Source of the DNA: Caldithrix sp.
GTDB lineage: Bacteria; KSB1; UBA2214; DYKH01
Assembly (NCBI GenBank): GCA_020722685.1
Contig: DYKH01000002.1
Span: 1-64,000, forward strand
Reading direction: 5' to 3'
DNA length: 64,000 nucleotides
The position numbers and the translations under genes are program-made. The notes below the pieces were generated by a model. The model saw nothing but the letters and a program-made list of their open reading frames with translations, searched no databases and had not been told where the DNA came from. This document shows, in pieces, positions 45,638-55,181 of this stretch (its first letter is position 1; each line of letters opens with the position of its first letter).

Positions 45638-45922
45638 ATGAGCGACAGTGTATATGGAGATTCCCTCGTGGAAAGAAAATCAAGAAAGACCAAGATCGGC
45701 ATTGTTTCCGGCGACAAGATGAACAAGAGTCGCGTCGTGGTGGTGGAACGCACCGTGAAGCATCCGTTTTACAAGAAATTCGTGAAAAAGACCTCCAAGT
45801 TCATGGCACATGATGAAGAGAACAGCAGCCATGAAGGCGATCTGGTAAAAATCATGGAAACACGGCCCCTGAGCGCGCGCAAGAGATGGCGCCTGGTGGA
45901 AATTATCGAGCGTGCAAAGTAG
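45638..45922 (+). CDS. rpsQ: 30S ribosomal protein S17
   Basis: 94 residues from ATG 45638; family core [32 protein letters not shown], then [26 protein letters not shown] at 45668 (GGAG nine bases upstream) would give an 84-residue protein of more usual length, so the first ten residues are uncertain. Confidence 0.95.
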   Translation: MSDSVYGDSLVERKSRKTKIGIVSGDKMNKSRVVVVERTVKHPFYKKFVKKTSKFMAHDEENSSHEGDLVKIMETRPLSARKRWRLVEIIERAK

Positions 45923-45964
45923 AGTAGATGAACCTCCTCAAACGAGAAAGCAGAGGAAGTAGTA

Positions 45965-46333
45965 ATGATTCAGGAATATACCATATTGAATGTAGCCGAC
46001 AATACAGGCGCCAAGAAGGTCAAATGCATCCGCATCATGGGTGGCTCAAAAAGACGCTACGGCACGGTCGGAGACATCATCGTTGTATCGGTCAAGCAAG
46101 CGATTCCAAACAGTGCGATCAAAAAAGGTGATAAAAGCCGGGCCGTCATCGTTCGCACCAAAAAGGAAAAGCGCCGCAAAGACGGTTCTTATATCCGCTT
46201 TGATGAGAACGCCGCGGTGCTGATTAATGATGCATTGGAGCCGAAAGGGACGCGTATTTTTGGGCCAGTGGCGCGCGAGCTGCGCGAGAAACAGTTCATG
46301 AAAATCGTCTCTTTGGCGCCGGAAGTTTTATAA
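45965..46333 (+). CDS. rplN: 50S ribosomal protein L14
   Basis: Canonical 122-residue L14: [27 protein letters not shown] and [28 protein letters not shown] (two ends). AGAGGAAG ribosome-binding site. Confidence 0.98.
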   Translation: MIQEYTILNVADNTGAKKVKCIRIMGGSKRRYGTVGDIIVVSVKQAIPNSAIKKGDKSRAVIVRTKKEKRRKDGSYIRFDENAAVLINDALEPKGTRIFGPVARELREKQFMKIVSLAPEVL

Positions 46334-46360
46334 CCTCAAGCCACAAAAATCGGAATTAAG

Positions 46361-46696
46361 ATGCGCGTAAGAAAAAATGATCAAGTGTTAATCATCGCGG
46401 GAAACTATCGCGGGAAAAAGGGCAAAGTTCTAAAAGTCTATCCGGAAAAGGATCGGCTCATTGTGGAGGGAGTCAATTTCATCAAGCGACACAGCCGGCC
46501 CTCCCAGCAGAATCCGCAAGGAGGCATTATTGAAAAAGAAGCCCCCATACATGTTTCCAATGTGATGGTTATTTGTCCGAAATGCGGCACCCCTGCCCGG
46601 ATGGGTTCCAAGCAGGTTTTTGATGAAGCCCGCGGTCGCAAGAGCCGGGTACGCGTTTGCAAAAACTGCCAAGAAATGTTGGTCGCCACCACCTAA
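46361..46696 (+). CDS. rplX: 50S ribosomal protein L24
   Basis: 111 residues: KOW motif NDQVLIIAGNYRGKKGKVLKVYP, then IIEKEAPIHVSNVMVICPKCGTPAR and VRVCKNCQE. The two CxxC pairs suggest a zinc-binding form of the C-terminal part. Confidence 0.97.
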   Translation: MRVRKNDQVLIIAGNYRGKKGKVLKVYPEKDRLIVEGVNFIKRHSRPSQQNPQGGIIEKEAPIHVSNVMVICPKCGTPARMGSKQVFDEARGRKSRVRVCKNCQEMLVATT

Positions 46697-46726
46697 TAAT
46701 GAATGAAAGAACTCCGAGTTGTAAAA

Positions 46727-47293
46727 ATGGCTGAAAAAAAAGATTACAAACCTCGATTGATCGATGTCTATCAGAAAGAAATAGTAGGCCAACTGCGCAA
46801 ACGATTTTCCTATAAGAATATCATGCAAGTGCCCAAGATCGAAAAAATCGTTCTGAACATGGGCGTCGGTGAAGCCACCGAGAACGTGAAAAACATCGAC
46901 AGCGCCGTCGATGAGATCACCAAGATTGCCGGTCAAAAACCGGTAGTGCGGAAAGCGCGCAAAGCCATATCCAATTTTAAGCTGCGCGCCGGCATGCCCA
47001 TCGGCTGCAGTGTCACCTTGCGCGGCTGGCACATGTACGAGTTTCTGGATCGGCTGATCACCATCGCCATCCCGCGTGTGCGCGATTTTCGCGGCCTTCC
47101 CGCCAAGTTCGATGGCCGGGGCAATTACAACCTGTCTATTCGTGAACAAATCGTTTTTCCGGAGATAGATTACGACAAGGTAGACAAGGTTCGGGGATTC
47201 AACATCACCATCGTGACCACGGCAAAGACGGATGAAGAAGCTTATGAACTGTTAACCGCCTTTGGCATGCCTTTCGTGCGACGGTCTCAATAA
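46727..47293 (+). CDS. rplE: 50S ribosomal protein L5
   Basis: 5S rRNA-binding protein, 188 residues from ATG 46727 ([19 protein letters not shown]). Landmarks: [52 protein letters not shown]. An ATG eight codons earlier (46703) is possible; neither has a strong ribosome-binding site. Confidence 0.95.
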   Translation: MAEKKDYKPRLIDVYQKEIVGQLRKRFSYKNIMQVPKIEKIVLNMGVGEATENVKNIDSAVDEITKIAGQKPVVRKARKAISNFKLRAGMPIGCSVTLRGWHMYEFLDRLITIAIPRVRDFRGLPAKFDGRGNYNLSIREQIVFPEIDYDKVDKVRGFNITIVTTAKTDEEAYELLTAFGMPFVRRSQ

Positions 47294-47331
47294 GTAAGTA
47301 CGAACCAGTTGGATAAAGAAGAGGAGATGCA

Positions 47332-47517
47332 TTGGCTAGAAAAGCTTTAATCGTGAAAGCAAAGAAAGAGCCTAAATTCAAAGTAAGAAGTCACAATAGA
47401 TGCTCTCGTTGCGGTCGTCCACGAGGATACTATCGCAAATTTGGATTATGCCGGCTCTGTTTTCGGGATCTTGCTTTGGAAGGTCAAATTCCCGGTGTTA
47501 CCAAATCAAGCTGGTAG
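47332..47517 (+). CDS. rpsN: 30S ribosomal protein S14, zinc type (type Z)
   Basis: 61-residue short S14 with zinc ligands Cys24, Cys27, Cys40 and Cys43 ([20 protein letters not shown] then RLCF). Starts with TTG ([12 protein letters not shown]), GAGGAG six bases upstream. The zinc-free long form is absent from this cluster. Confidence 0.97.
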   Translation: MARKALIVKAKKEPKFKVRSHNRCSRCGRPRGYYRKFGLCRLCFRDLALEGQIPGVTKSSW

Positions 47518-47583
47518 TCTCGTATTGAGAGTGTCAAAATAAGTTTGGATTTTTCCGCTTAAGGATTGTCTGGGAGAATTTAG

Positions 47584-47982
47584 ATGTCAAAAACAGATCC
47601 TATCGCAGATTATCTGACCCGAATCAGAAATGCGACAAGGGCAAAACATCGAAAAGTCGATATCCCCGCCTCCGGGTTGAAGAAAGAAATTACCCGGATT
47701 CTGCAGGAAGAAGCTTTCATAAAGAATCACGTGGTGATCGAGGACGGCAAACAGTCCGTCATCCGCATTTATCTCAAATATGACGATGAGGATCGGAGCG
47801 TCATCTCCGGTTTGCTGCGTGTCAGCAAGCCAGGATTCAGACGCTATGTGGGTCGCAAAGCCATACCACGCGTCTACAACAATTTGGGTATTTCCATCAT
47901 TACGACCTCGCAAGGTGTGATGACCGGTCAGGCTGCCCAACAAAAAGGCGTGGGCGGCGAAGTGTTGTGCTATGTCTGGTAA
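47584..47982 (+). CDS. rpsH: 30S ribosomal protein S8
   Basis: 132 residues: DPIADYLTRIRNATRAKH, VISGLLRVSKPGFRRYVG, TTSQGVMTGQAAQQKGVGGE. In E. coli it represses the spc operon by binding the rplE leader. Canonical size. Confidence 0.98.
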   Translation: MSKTDPIADYLTRIRNATRAKHRKVDIPASGLKKEITRILQEEAFIKNHVVIEDGKQSVIRIYLKYDDEDRSVISGLLRVSKPGFRRYVGRKAIPRVYNNLGISIITTSQGVMTGQAAQQKGVGGEVLCYVW

Positions 47983-48014
47983 TCGATCTGAGTATAACTG
48001 ATTAGGAGCGTATT

Positions 48015-48551
48015 GTGTCAAGAGTCGGAAAAGCGCCCATCCAAATCCCCAGCGGCGTGACCATCAACATGGCGGGAAACTTGGTGACCGCTAAAGGACC
48101 AAAGGGTGAGCTTTCGGTGAAGCTGCATCCGGGCATCAAGATTTCCTTGGAAGACACGACCATCAAAGTGGAGCGAGCCAATAACAGCAAGCTGCAGCGT
48201 TCGTTGCACGGGCTTTCCCGAACGCTGATCGCCAACATCGTGGAAGGCGTCAACAAGGGATACGAAAAGCGCTTGGAAATCGTCGGCGTAGGCTATCGAG
48301 CGGAAACTCGCGGCAAGAGCCTGCTGCTGTCTCTTGGATATTCGCACCAAATCGCTTTCAGGCCGCCGGAAGATATCAAGGTGAGCAGTGAAGGAAACAC
48401 CGTGATTGTCGTGCGAGGCATTGATAAGGCGTTGGTCGGCCAGATTGCCGCCAAGATTCGATCCCTCAAACCACCGGAGCCCTACAAGGGCAAGGGGATT
48501 CGCTATGCCGGCGAAGTTGTCCGCAAGAAGGCGGGCAAGACCGCTGCGTAA
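48015..48551 (+). CDS. rplF: 50S ribosomal protein L6
   Basis: 178 residues with two related domains; MSRVGKAPIQIPSGVTI, GVNKGYEKRLEIVGVGYRAE, and C-terminal EPYKGKGIRYAGEVVRKKAGK. GTG start with TTAGGAG upstream. Confidence 0.98.
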   Translation: MSRVGKAPIQIPSGVTINMAGNLVTAKGPKGELSVKLHPGIKISLEDTTIKVERANNSKLQRSLHGLSRTLIANIVEGVNKGYEKRLEIVGVGYRAETRGKSLLLSLGYSHQIAFRPPEDIKVSSEGNTVIVVRGIDKALVGQIAAKIRSLKPPEPYKGKGIRYAGEVVRKKAGKTAA

Positions 48552-48611
48552 TCAGGACGGCTTGTGCCCCATTCGAGTTTGACCACAAACTAATAATGAT
48601 GAGTATTCTCT

Positions 48612-48986
48612 ATGCCAGATAAAAATGTGAAGAAAAAAGAGACCAAGGATAGACGCCATAAACACATCTTAAAGCGTCTGCGTGGGAGTGAAAGCAGGCC
48701 GCGCTTAGTCGTCTATCGGAGTAATAAGCATATCTATGCCCAAATGGTGGATGATGGCAAGCAACGAACTCTTTTCTCCGCTTCCACTTTGAGCAAACCG
48801 GTCAGCGCGGAAGTTGAAAAGGCGAAATCAAAAGTAGAGCAAGCCAAGATCATCGGCAAGTACATCGCCAGTATGGCCAAAGAAAAGGGCGTACAGCAGA
48901 TCGTGTTTGATCGTGCTGGCTATCTTTATCATGGACGCGTCAAGGCTTTGGCGGATGGCGCTCGCGAGGGTGGCCTAATTTTTTAA
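48612..48986 (+). CDS. rplR: 50S ribosomal protein L18
   Basis: 124-residue 5S rRNA-binding protein: RHKHILKRLRGSESRPRLVVYRSNKHIYAQMVDD (two parts) and FDRAGYLYHGRVKALADGAREGG. Normal length. Confidence 0.97.
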   Translation: MPDKNVKKKETKDRRHKHILKRLRGSESRPRLVVYRSNKHIYAQMVDDGKQRTLFSASTLSKPVSAEVEKAKSKVEQAKIIGKYIASMAKEKGVQQIVFDRAGYLYHGRVKALADGAREGGLIF

Positions 48987-49036
48987 CAAGAAAGCTTTGT
49001 TTCTACCTGTGAAGGTTTAGCATAAGGAACCGAGAT

Positions 49037-49570
49037 TTGGATAGATTGAACCCAAATGAATTAGAACTCAAGGAAAAAGTCGTGCACGTCAATCGCGTGG
49101 CCAAAGTCGTAAAAGGTGGTAGGCGATTCAGCTTCAACGCCATTGTGGTGGTGGGCGATGGCCATGGTCACGTGGGCGTCGGTTTGGGCAAAGCAAACGA
49201 AGTCACCGATTCCATTGCCAAGGCCTCCGAGTCCGCCAAAAAGAATCTCATTACCGTTCCTTTGATGGGTGGAACCATTACCCATGAGATAGAAGGCAAA
49301 TACGGCGCCGGGCGCGTATACCTGAAGCCGGCATCTCCGGGAACTGGAGTCATTGCCGGGGGCGCTGTGCGCGCTATCATGGAATCCGTGGGTGTAAGTG
49401 ATATTTTGACGAAGAGCCGCGGCTCGGCCAATCCGCATAACGTGGTGAAGGCAACCATGGTGGCGCTGGAAAACTTGATGGACGCATCCTCCGTGGCCCG
49501 TAAACGGGGATTGTCCATTATGCGCGTTTTCAATACACAACCAAAGACTAGTCGAATTCAAGCAGAATAA
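49037..49570 (+). CDS. rpsE: 30S ribosomal protein S5
   Basis: 177 residues with double-stranded-RNA-binding-like N-terminal domain ([19 protein letters not shown]) and [13 protein letters not shown]. The start is TTG ([10 protein letters not shown]) after AAGGAACC. The loop near [11 protein letters not shown], where spectinomycin mutations fall, looks normal. Confidence 0.97.
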   Translation: MDRLNPNELELKEKVVHVNRVAKVVKGGRRFSFNAIVVVGDGHGHVGVGLGKANEVTDSIAKASESAKKNLITVPLMGGTITHEIEGKYGAGRVYLKPASPGTGVIAGGAVRAIMESVGVSDILTKSRGSANPHNVVKATMVALENLMDASSVARKRGLSIMRVFNTQPKTSRIQAE

Positions 49571-49597
49571 GTGGTATTCTCTCAGGATATTGGTACA

Positions 49598-49792
49598 ATG
49601 ACGGCCCAAAAGACAAAGCAACTGAAAATTACTCTGGTGCGCAGCACTGTCGGTCATCTGGCGAATCAGAAAGCGACCGCCAAAGCCTTGGGTTTGCGCC
49701 GGCCCAATCACAGCGTCGTTCATGCGGATACACCTGTCATTCGCGGCATGATCAATCGTATCTTTCACTTGGTCAAGGTGGAAGAGTTATAG
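49598..49792 (+). CDS. rpmD: 50S ribosomal protein L30
   Basis: 64 residues from ATG 49598: KQLKITLVRSTVGHLANQKA and LGLRRPNHSVVHADTP, typical. A GTG immediately after the rpsE stop (49571) would add nine unrelated residues and is not preferred. Confidence 0.95.
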   Translation: MTAQKTKQLKITLVRSTVGHLANQKATAKALGLRRPNHSVVHADTPVIRGMINRIFHLVKVEEL

Positions 49793-49850
49793 GTGTCGGC
49801 GTTGGGCGCAGATTGTCGATTTCAACGAAAAGGATTACGCTGAGGCAAGG

Positions 49851-50285
49851 ATGAATCTATCAGATCTAAAGTATGCAGAGGGTTCGCGCAGGAATCGCAA
49901 ACGAGTGGGCCGTGGCGGTGTTCATGGAAAGACCTCCGGAAAAGGCGAAAAAGGACAACTTTCTCGTTCCGGTGCCAAGCATAACCGATGGTTTGAGGGG
50001 GGACAGATGCCGCTGCAGCGTCGTTTGCCAAAACGCGGTTTTACCAATTTTGCCAGGAACGAGTATCAGATCGTCAATGTCGGCGACCTCAATCGACTTG
50101 AAGAAAACGCCGAAGTAACGCCGAATTCTCTCTATGATGAGGGCTTGATCAGCAAAAAAAGCCGCCCGGTGAAAGTTTTAGGCGAGGGAGAATTGGTAAA
50201 GAAATTATCCATAACGGCCAACGCGTTCAGCAAATCCGCCATTGCAAAAATTGAAGCTGCCGGAGGGAGGGCCACCGTCCTATGA
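49851..50285 (+). CDS. rplO: 50S ribosomal protein L15
   Basis: 144 residues: GSRRNRKRVGRGGVHGKTSG, RSGAKHNRWFEGGQMPLQRR, and the C-terminal SKSAIAKIEAAGG. Overlaps the secY start by four bases (ATGA). Confidence 0.97.
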   Translation: MNLSDLKYAEGSRRNRKRVGRGGVHGKTSGKGEKGQLSRSGAKHNRWFEGGQMPLQRRLPKRGFTNFARNEYQIVNVGDLNRLEENAEVTPNSLYDEGLISKKSRPVKVLGEGELVKKLSITANAFSKSAIAKIEAAGGRATVL

Positions 50286-51613
50286 TGGAGCGCTTTCAAG
50301 CTGTATTCAAAATACCCGAGCTGAAACGGAAAATCCTGTTCACGGCAATGATTTTAATCGCCTACCGAATAGGTGGGCACGTCCCCATTCCTGGCGTCAA
50401 TGCCCAGGCACTGCTCGAGTTTTTTCAGCAACAGCAGCGCGGACTGCTGGGCCTGTACGATCTTTTTGCCGGAGGTGCATTCAGCCGCGCCACCGTGTTT
50501 GCCTTGGGCATTATGCCCTACATCTCTTCTTCGATTATCATCCAGTTGCTGGGCGCGGTCGTTCCCTACTTCCAAAAGCTGCAAAAGGAAGGCGAACAGG
50601 GACGAAAGAAAATAACCCAACTGACACGCTACGGCACGGTGCTGCTCGCAGCCGGTCAAGGTTATGGCGCCAGCGTTTTTTTGGAGCGGATTGGTATGAC
50701 CACTTCCGGTCAATTGGTCGTGCCCTATCCGGGATTCGGTTTTCGTCTTCTAACCATGATTACTTTGGCCTGCGGCACTGTTTTGATCATGTGGTTGGGT
50801 GAATTGATCACCGAGCGAGGTATCGGCAACGGTATTTCGCTGATCATATTCATCGGCATCATTGCTCGATTTCCGAACTCGATTTTTGATGAAATCCAAC
50901 AGGTCATCAGCGGCAACCGAACGTTAATCATCGAACTGTTCTTGTGGGCATTATTTGTCGGCACGGTCGCAGGAACAATTCTTCTGACGCAGGGGACGCG
51001 AAAAATACCTGTGCAATATGCCAAGCGGGTGATCGGACGGAAAGTCTATGGCGGCCAAAGCACGCACATTCCCCTGCGGGTCAACACTGCCGGCGTTATG
51101 CCGATCATCTTTGCCCAATCGATTTTGTTCGTCCCGCAGACCGTCGTCCAGTTCTTTCCCAACAGCGATTTTATGCAGTCGGTCAATTTGATGTTCGATT
51201 ATCAGTCTTGGACCTATTGGATTATCTACGGATTGATGATCGTCTTTTTCACCTATTTTTACACGGCCATCGCTTTCAATCCCGTTGACGTGGCCGACAA
51301 TATGAAAAAGCATGGAGGTTTCATCCCTGGCGTGCGTCCGGGCAAAAAGACCTCGGAGTTCATTGATAACATCCTGACGCGAATTACGCTGCCGGGCTCG
51401 ATCTTTTTGGCCATTATCGCCATCTTTCCGTCGTTCGTAACAAAGTTCACCAACGTGTCCTACAGCTTTGCCAGCTTTTATGGCGGCACCTCCTTGCTCA
51501 TCGTCGTGGGAGTTGCCTTGGATACGCTGCAGCAAGTCGAGTCGCACCTTCTCATGCGCCATTATGACGGATTCTTGAAGAGCGGCAAGATTCGTGGACG
51601 ACGAAGATTTTAG
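50282..51613 (+). CDS. secY: Preprotein translocase subunit SecY
   Basis: 443-residue, ten-span channel of the Sec translocon. Landmarks: plug region GLLGLYDLFAGGAFSRATVFALGIMPYISSS (in part), ITERGIGNGISLIIF, and QGTRKIPVQYAKRVIGRK in the ribosome-binding loop. Partner SecE is encoded at 24335. Coupled to rplO. Confidence 0.98.
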   Translation: MMERFQAVFKIPELKRKILFTAMILIAYRIGGHVPIPGVNAQALLEFFQQQQRGLLGLYDLFAGGAFSRATVFALGIMPYISSSIIIQLLGAVVPYFQKLQKEGEQGRKKITQLTRYGTVLLAAGQGYGASVFLERIGMTTSGQLVVPYPGFGFRLLTMITLACGTVLIMWLGELITERGIGNGISLIIFIGIIARFPNSIFDEIQQVISGNRTLIIELFLWALFVGTVAGTILLTQGTRKIPVQYAKRVIGRKVYGGQSTHIPLRVNTAGVMPIIFAQSILFVPQTVVQFFPNSDFMQSVNLMFDYQSWTYWIIYGLMIVFFTYFYTAIAFNPVDVADNMKKHGGFIPGVRPGKKTSEFIDNILTRITLPGSIFLAIIAIFPSFVTKFTNVSYSFASFYGGTSLLIVVGVALDTLQQVESHLLMRHYDGFLKSGKIRGRRRF

Positions 51614-51643
51614 CTTGTAAGGGATGAGGAGCGGAGCGGGAGC

Positions 51644-52300
51644 GTGAGTCTGCGGGTCATTTTTTTGGGCCCCCCTGGCGCGGGCAAAGGAACACAAGCC
51701 GCCTATTTGGCGGAGAAATATTCCATTCCCCAGATATCGACGGGCGACATTCTGCGCAAAGCCGCGCAAGAAGGAACCGAGCTGGGGCGGAAGGCAAAGG
51801 CCATTATGGACGCCGGTGGCCTGGTATCGGATGAAATCATCGTCGCTCTGGTGAAGGAACGACTCGCACAAAACGATTGTCTTGAAGGGTACATTCTCGA
51901 CGGTTTCCCGCGCACTCTGCGGCAAGCAGAAAGCTTGGATTCAATGTTGGGGAAAGATAATGCTGTCCAGGCGGTCGTCTACTTTGATCTCGAAGAAGAG
52001 GACGTCGTGCAGCGGTTGACCAGCCGCCGGACCTGCAATCGGTGCGGTAAGAATTTCAACGTCATCAGCGATCCTCCGCCCGCAAGCGGTCGGTGCGACC
52101 TTTGCGGCGGCGAGATCATCCAGAGAGATGACGACAGTGAGGCGACGGTCAGAAACCGGCTCAAAGTGTATCATGAAAAAACCGCGCCACTCAAAGGCTA
52201 CTACGCACAGCAAGGCAAGCTACAGGTCATTGACGCCTCGCTGCCGGTTGATCAAGTCCGCGCAACTATCTCCGGTTTATTGGCGCGATTAAGAGAATAG
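51644..52300 (+). CDS. adk: Adenylate kinase, zinc-LID form
   Basis: 218 residues; ATP + AMP to 2 ADP. P-loop GPPGAGKGTQ, AMP-binding STGDILRKA, and LID domain with four cysteines (TCNRCGKNF ... GRCDLCGGEI), the long zinc-containing type. GTG start, with GGAGCGGGA upstream. Often found after secY. Confidence 0.98.
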   Translation: MSLRVIFLGPPGAGKGTQAAYLAEKYSIPQISTGDILRKAAQEGTELGRKAKAIMDAGGLVSDEIIVALVKERLAQNDCLEGYILDGFPRTLRQAESLDSMLGKDNAVQAVVYFDLEEEDVVQRLTSRRTCNRCGKNFNVISDPPPASGRCDLCGGEIIQRDDDSEATVRNRLKVYHEKTAPLKGYYAQQGKLQVIDASLPVDQVRATISGLLARLRE

Positions 52301-52306
52301 GGTTCT

Positions 52307-53056
52307 ATGGTTAGTATCAAGAGTTCGAGAGAAATTGAGCTGATGAGGAAAAGCTGCCGGATTGTGGTGGAAGCCCTCAAATTGGCAGAATCTCGAATTC
52401 GCCCCGGCTTGAAGGCTATTGATTTGGATTTAGAGATTGCGGATTTCATCTATTCCAAAGGCGCTCGGCCTGCTTTCAAAGGGTACCGCAACTACCCGGC
52501 GAATATTTGTGTGTCTATCGAAAATCAGGTTGTTCACGGTATACCAGGACAGCGCACGCTCAAAGAAGGCGAAATCGTAAGCGTCGATATTGGCGTAGAA
52601 TTGAACGGCTATTATGGCGATGCTGCGCTGACATTTCCGGTGGGGCAGATTTCCGAAGAAAAGAAGCGGCTGCTGCGCGTGACAAAGGAATCGCTTATAA
52701 AGGGAATTGCAGCGGCGAGAGCTGGGAATCGGTTGTTTGACATTAGCTATGCAGTGCAATCGCATGTAGAAGCGGCGGGATTTTCCGTAGTACGCGATTT
52801 AGTCGGACACGGGATCGGCAGAGAGTTGCAAGAGGCCCCGCAGATTCCCAACTACGGACAGCCCAAGCGGGGTTTACGACTCAAGCCCGGTATGGTGTTT
52901 GCCATCGAGCCGATGGTCAATATGGGTAGCTACGAAGTCAAGACTGAATCCGACGATTGGACTGTGGTAACTGCGGACGGATTGCCCTCGGCTCATTTTG
53001 AGCACAACATCGTCATTACCAACGGTTCTCCCGAAATTTTGACCGAAGGACTCTAA
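52307..53056 (+). CDS. map: Methionine aminopeptidase, type I
   Basis: 249 residues; removes the initiator methionine. Metal ligands lie in [20 protein letters not shown] (two Asp), [14 protein letters not shown] (His), [10 protein letters not shown] (Glu) and [11 protein letters not shown] (Glu). Six bases after adk. Confidence 0.98.
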   Translation: MVSIKSSREIELMRKSCRIVVEALKLAESRIRPGLKAIDLDLEIADFIYSKGARPAFKGYRNYPANICVSIENQVVHGIPGQRTLKEGEIVSVDIGVELNGYYGDAALTFPVGQISEEKKRLLRVTKESLIKGIAAARAGNRLFDISYAVQSHVEAAGFSVVRDLVGHGIGRELQEAPQIPNYGQPKRGLRLKPGMVFAIEPMVNMGSYEVKTESDDWTVVTADGLPSAHFEHNIVITNGSPEILTEGL

Positions 53057-53070
53057 TAAACAAGAAGCGC

Positions 53071-53289
53071 ATGGCAAAAGAAGTTTCCATAAAAATCGAT
53101 GGTACGATCCTAGAGACGCTTCCCAACGCAACTTTCAGAGTGGAGTTGGAAAACGGCCATAAGATTTTGGCGCACATCTCCGGCAAGATGCGCATGCACT
53201 TTATCAAGATACTGCCCGGTGACAAGGTCACGGTCGAGCTGTCGCCCTACGACTTGAGTCGCGGCAGAATCACTTACCGCTACAAGTGA
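53071..53289 (+). CDS. infA: Translation initiation factor IF-1
   Basis: 72-residue OB-fold: [53 protein letters not shown] (in part). Canonical position after map. Confidence 0.98.
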   Translation: MAKEVSIKIDGTILETLPNATFRVELENGHKILAHISGKMRMHFIKILPGDKVTVELSPYDLSRGRITYRYK

Positions 53290-53349
53290 GATTTTAGGTA
53301 CTAAAGAATAAGATCGTGTGACCGCTGAAGCGGATTTCAGGAGCAAGTT

Positions 53350-53466
53350 ATGAAGGTGAGATCTTCTGTTAAAAAGATTTGCGAGCACTGCAAAATCATC
53401 AAACGCAAAGGCACCATTCGTGTGATCTGCAAGAGAAATCCACGCCATAAGCAGCGTCAGGGTTGA
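53350..53466 (+). CDS. rpmJ: 50S ribosomal protein L36
   Basis: 38 residues ([20 protein letters not shown]...). Zinc ligands Cys11, Cys14, Cys27 and His33 mark the C+ form. CAGGAGCAAG before the ATG. Conserved place between infA and rpsM. Confidence 0.97.
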   Translation: MKVRSSVKKICEHCKIIKRKGTIRVICKRNPRHKQRQG

Positions 53467-53502
53467 GCAGAGAAGCTGTACTAAAGAACAAAGGAGAATA
53501 TT

Positions 53503-53880
53503 TTGGCTCGTATTTCCGGTATAGACTTACCACGCGACAAGCGCATCGAGGTCGCGTTAACCTATATTACAGGTGTTGGTCACCCTTCGGCGCAAAAGAT
53601 TTTGCAGACCACCGGCATCGATCCGAATACGCGGGTGCGTGACATGACCCCTGACGAGGTTGCCAAGATTCGTGATGTCATCGCTAACGAATACAAGGTC
53701 GAAGGTGCGCTGCGCAGCGAGGTGCAAATGAACATCAAGCGATTGATGGACATTGGCTGCTATCGTGGCCTGCGCCATCGGCGTAATTTGCCCGCTCGCG
53801 GACAACGCACGCATACGAATGCCAAGACGCGTCGCGGTAATCGCCGCCCGGCTATGGTGAAGAAGAAAAAAACGGCCTGA
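53503..53880 (+). CDS. rpsM: 30S ribosomal protein S13
   Basis: 125 residues: [43 protein letters not shown] start after AAAGGAG. First gene of the alpha block. Confidence 0.97.
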   Translation: MARISGIDLPRDKRIEVALTYITGVGHPSAQKILQTTGIDPNTRVRDMTPDEVAKIRDVIANEYKVEGALRSEVQMNIKRLMDIGCYRGLRHRRNLPARGQRTHTNAKTRRGNRRPAMVKKKKTA

Positions 53881-54001
53881 TTTTGACTGGATGGTCGTGC
53901 TGTGTTGGGGGCAAATTGAGAAGATCGGCTTCTAAATTCCCACTCGGAGGAAGATTTCTCCAGCTCTATTACTGAGAAAATAGTTTTTGTTAAAGAGGTG
54001 A

Positions 54002-54394
54002 ATGTTGGCTAATCCAAAAAGAAAGACCGGCAAAAAGAAAGAAAAAGTCGAGGCAAACGGCGTCGCACACATCAAGGTCACCTTCAATAATTCGAATGTG
54101 ACTTTGACGGACATGTACGGCAATGTCATTTCCTGGGCTACGGCCGGGCGGGTTGGTTTCAAAGGGTCGCGCAAAAGCACTCCCTTTGCTGCCCAGTTGG
54201 CGGCCGAAGCTGCCGCCAAGGAAGCAATGGAGCTGGGCCTGAGAAAGGTGGAGGTTTTGGTCAAAGGACCGGGTGCCGGGCGCGAGGCTGCCGTTCGTTC
54301 GTTACAAGCGGCCGGATTGGAAATCAGCACCATCAAAGATACTACCCCCATTCCGCACAACGGTTGCCGTCCGCCGAAACGACGCCGAGTATAG
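54002..54394 (+). CDS. rpsK: 30S ribosomal protein S11
   Basis: 130 residues: [43 protein letters not shown], and the C-terminal [16 protein letters not shown]. The internal NG in IPHNGCRP is the site that forms iso-aspartate in some bacteria. AAAGAGGTG ribosome-binding site. Confidence 0.98.
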   Translation: MLANPKRKTGKKKEKVEANGVAHIKVTFNNSNVTLTDMYGNVISWATAGRVGFKGSRKSTPFAAQLAAEAAAKEAMELGLRKVEVLVKGPGAGREAAVRSLQAAGLEISTIKDTTPIPHNGCRPPKRRRV

Positions 54395-54422
54395 CTTTTT
54401 ATGGTATAGATTTGAATGCCCC

Positions 54423-54476
54423 CGCAAGGTTCATTGTGCCTTGTGGAGTCAAGATCGCAGAAAATTGGCGGCGATC
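54423..54476 (+). promoter_or_regulatory. Candidate structured leader upstream of rpsD
   Basis: Two hairpins in the 111-base rpsK-rpsD gap: GCAAGG/CCTTGT at 54424-54444 and GATCGC/GCGATC at 54453-54476. S4 represses alpha-operon translation in E. coli by binding leader RNA, so this could be a target; unproven. Confidence 0.3.
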
Positions 54477-54505
54477 AGTGCCGTCTTTTTAGGAGGTTTT
54501 TTTAT

Positions 54506-55132
54506 ATGGCAAGAAATGCTGGTGCAGTTTGCCGACAATGTCGCAGGGAAGGCACAAAGCTTTTCCTCAAAGGCACCAAATGCACGACTAAGTGCGTGTT
54601 TGAGAAAAAGGGATATGCGCCGGGTCAGCATGGCCGAACCAGGCGATTCAAGCAATCGGAATACGCTGTTCAGTTGCGTGAGAAGCAAAAGGTAAAGCGC
54701 ACCTACGGGTTGCTGGAGGCTCAGTTTCATAACTATTTTGCAAAAGCCGAACGCAAAAAGGGAATCACCGGCGAGGTATTGCTCAAGATGTTAGAGTGCC
54801 GGTTGGACAATATCGTTTATCGTTTGGGCATGGCCTCCTCGCGGGCAACGGCTCGTCAGTTGGTGCGGCATCGCCATTTCCTCGTCAACGGCAAATTGGT
54901 GGACATTCCATCCTACGAGGTAAAGGCAGGGGATGAAGTTCAGGTGCGGGAAAAGAGCCGCCAGCTCGAAACCATTCACAGCGCCATGAAGCGAGTCCGT
55001 GAGGGAAAGATGCTGCCTTGGCTGACGCTTGACAAAGCGGCGATGAAGGGCGTCTTGTTGGAAGTCCCCTCGCGCGAGAACATTCCGGTCAATGTCAATG
55101 AAAAATTAGTTGTCGAGTTGTACTCCAAATAG
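54506..55132 (+). CDS. rpsD: 30S ribosomal protein S4
   Basis: 208 residues from ATG 54506, which follows AGGAGG by nine bases; longer in-frame readings are not S4-like. Zinc-type N-terminus with Cys9, Cys12, Cys26 and Cys30, followed by GYAPGQHGRTRR; the last pair is one residue closer than the more usual spacing. S4 RNA-binding domain at LECRLDNIVYRLGMASSRATARQLVRHRHF (about 95-125). Confidence 0.97.
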   Translation: MARNAGAVCRQCRREGTKLFLKGTKCTTKCVFEKKGYAPGQHGRTRRFKQSEYAVQLREKQKVKRTYGLLEAQFHNYFAKAERKKGITGEVLLKMLECRLDNIVYRLGMASSRATARQLVRHRHFLVNGKLVDIPSYEVKAGDEVQVREKSRQLETIHSAMKRVREGKMLPWLTLDKAAMKGVLLEVPSRENIPVNVNEKLVVELYSK

Positions 55133-55181
55133 GTGGAGCAACCTAACCATCCTATCAGATTTTAGCAGGAAATCCAATCGT

